Positions 13,417 through 14,037 of a DNA stretch of 14,037 bases are shown here, one piece after another. Below the pieces are notes generated by a model that was not told where the DNA came from, made no database searches, and saw only the letters and a list, made by a program, of their open reading frames with translations. The position numbers and the translations under genes were made by a program. The stretch lies in the NCBI GenBank assembly GCA_034440275.1, contig JAWXBS010000113.1:1-14037 (forward strand). Direction: 5' to 3'. Position 1 is the first letter of the stretch. Each line of letters opens with the position of its first letter. Origin of the DNA: VFBF01 sp034440275. GTDB lineage: Bacteria; Pseudomonadota; Alphaproteobacteria; Caulobacterales; Aquidulcibacteraceae.

Positions 13417-13422
13417 AATATA
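13417..13422 (-). promoter_or_regulatory. Putative -10 element of ssrA
   Basis: TATATT on the minus strand lies about 7 nt before the first hairpin of the acceptor piece, the right place for a -10 box. The -35 region around 13440-13445 reads TTTCGT, a poor match. Confidence 0.4.
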
Positions 13423-13521
13423 GGCCCCCGCGCCCGGGAACGAAAGGGCGGCGCGCGCGCGGCTGGCTTCCTGCGCGATGGAACATGTTAGTTTCCCGCC
13501 AGCGGAATCAGGGAGATGACC

Positions 13522-14037
13522 ATGCACGCGACCATCAAGAAGCTCGCCGCCGAGTTCATCGGCACGGCGACGCTGGTGCTGCTGGGCTGCGGCGCAGCGG
13601 TGCTGGCGGGCGAGGAGGTGGGCCAGCTCGGCATCGCGTTCGCGTTCGGGTTGGCGGTGGTGGCCATGGCCTACGGCATCGGGCCCGTCTCGGGGTGCCA
13701 CATCAATCCGGCGATTTCGTTCGGCGCCTTCGTGGCGGGCCGCATGAGCGCCGGTGAGATGGCGCAGTTCTGGCTTGCACAGTTCCTAGGCGCCGTTGCG
13801 GGCGCGGGCGTGCTGCTGGCGATCGCGTCGGGGCGGACGGAATTCAGCTTGCCGCTCGATGGATTGGGCCAGAACGGCTGGGGCGAGGGCTATCTCGGAG
13901 CTTACGGCCAGACGGCGGCCTTCGTCTTCGAGGTCGTGGCGACCTTCCTGTTCGTGCTCGTCGTGCTCGGGTCCACCCAGCCCGGCGCGCAGGGGGTGAT
14001 GGCGGGGCTCGCCCTCGGGCTCACGCGGGGGCGCATC
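13522..14037 (+). CDS. aqpZ: AqpZ-type aquaporin, 3' end missing
   Basis: This is the first 172 residues of a major intrinsic protein that lets water cross the inner membrane. It starts MHATIKKLAAEFIGTATLVL, the typical AqpZ first helix with the AEF/GT pattern. The second helix is GIAFAFGLAVVAMAYGIG, then SGCHINPAISFGAFVAGR with the first NPA motif. The third helix (WLAQFLGAVAGAGVLLAIAS), an extracellular loop (LGQNGWGEGY) and the fourth helix (FVFEVVATFLFVLVVLGST) follow. ATG at 13522 is preferred over 13516 because AGGGAG (13510-13515) lies 6 nt before it. The second NPA motif is beyond the window. The last codons read LTRGRI where this helix normally reads like LTLVLI, so the final bases look unreliable. 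The gene is divergent from ssrA. Confidence 0.88.
   Translation, partial: MHATIKKLAAEFIGTATLVLLGCGAAVLAGEEVGQLGIAFAFGLAVVAMAYGIGPVSGCHINPAISFGAFVAGRMSAGEMAQFWLAQFLGAVAGAGVLLAIASGRTEFSLPLDGLGQNGWGEGYLGAYGQTAAFVFEVVATFLFVLVVLGSTQPGAQGVMAGLALGLTRGRI

Noticed and set aside
13205..13757. Short plus-strand frames over ssrA and the start of the aquaporin gene
   Set aside because: They lie antisense to the tmRNA or in the wrong frame of the aquaporin gene.
1..14037. CRISPR arrays or insertion sequences
   Set aside because: No regularly spaced direct repeats, transposase genes or terminal inverted repeats were found by reading the window.

Overview
The window is GC-rich, densely packed DNA from an alphaproteobacterium. 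The strongest evidence is a circularly permuted, two-piece tmRNA gene on the minus strand near 13.1-13.4 kb. Three protein families typical of that class support it: an alpha-type SspB ClpX adaptor, a DUF4169 protein and an RHH_4 ribbon-helix-helix protein. A Caulobacterales-like origin is possible but cannot be fixed from this sequence alone. The left edge cuts a gene. The right edge cuts an aquaporin gene whose last codons look unreliable.

Layout. (1) 1-2.0 kb: the 3' part of a gene for a TIR-like, transmembrane, MORN-repeat protein; a small antiparallel RHH_4 regulator gene; and a second membrane MORN-repeat protein. (2) 2.0-4.0 kb, minus strand: a tight operon of glutathione S-transferase, family III CoA-transferase and DUF4169. 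(3) 4.1-5.2 kb, plus strand: a second glutathione S-transferase and a small, lower-GC exported protein with a TonB-C-like domain and an unclear start codon. (4) 5.2-8.7 kb, minus strand: a serine beta-lactamase-fold hydrolase with four C-terminal membrane helices, followed by class II fumarase fumC. (5) 8.9-10.2 kb, plus strand: an SDR oxidoreductase and a RusA-type Holliday-junction resolvase 3 bp apart. (6) 10.2-11.2 kb, minus strand: sspB and a hotdog thioesterase, overlapping by 4 bp. (7) 11.4-13.1 kb, plus strand: a cytochrome P450 and a MmcQ/YjbR protein, overlapping by 1 bp. (8) 13.1-13.4 kb, minus strand: ssrA (tmRNA). (9) 13.5 kb to the end: an AqpZ-type aquaporin.

How the genes relate. 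ssrA and sspB belong to one quality-control pathway: tmRNA adds a degradation tag to proteins on stalled ribosomes, and SspB delivers tagged proteins to ClpXP. The tag read here is (A)ANDNTAEGYALAA. The GST/CoA-transferase, SDR, thioesterase and P450 genes suggest xenobiotic, lipid or acyl-CoA metabolism, but no single pathway can be named. The RHH_4, DUF4169, fumC and sspB genes often sit close together in alphaproteobacteria; here they are spread over about 10 kb with other genes between them. The least explained part is the TIR/MORN locus at the left edge. I saw no insertion sequence, prophage or CRISPR array.
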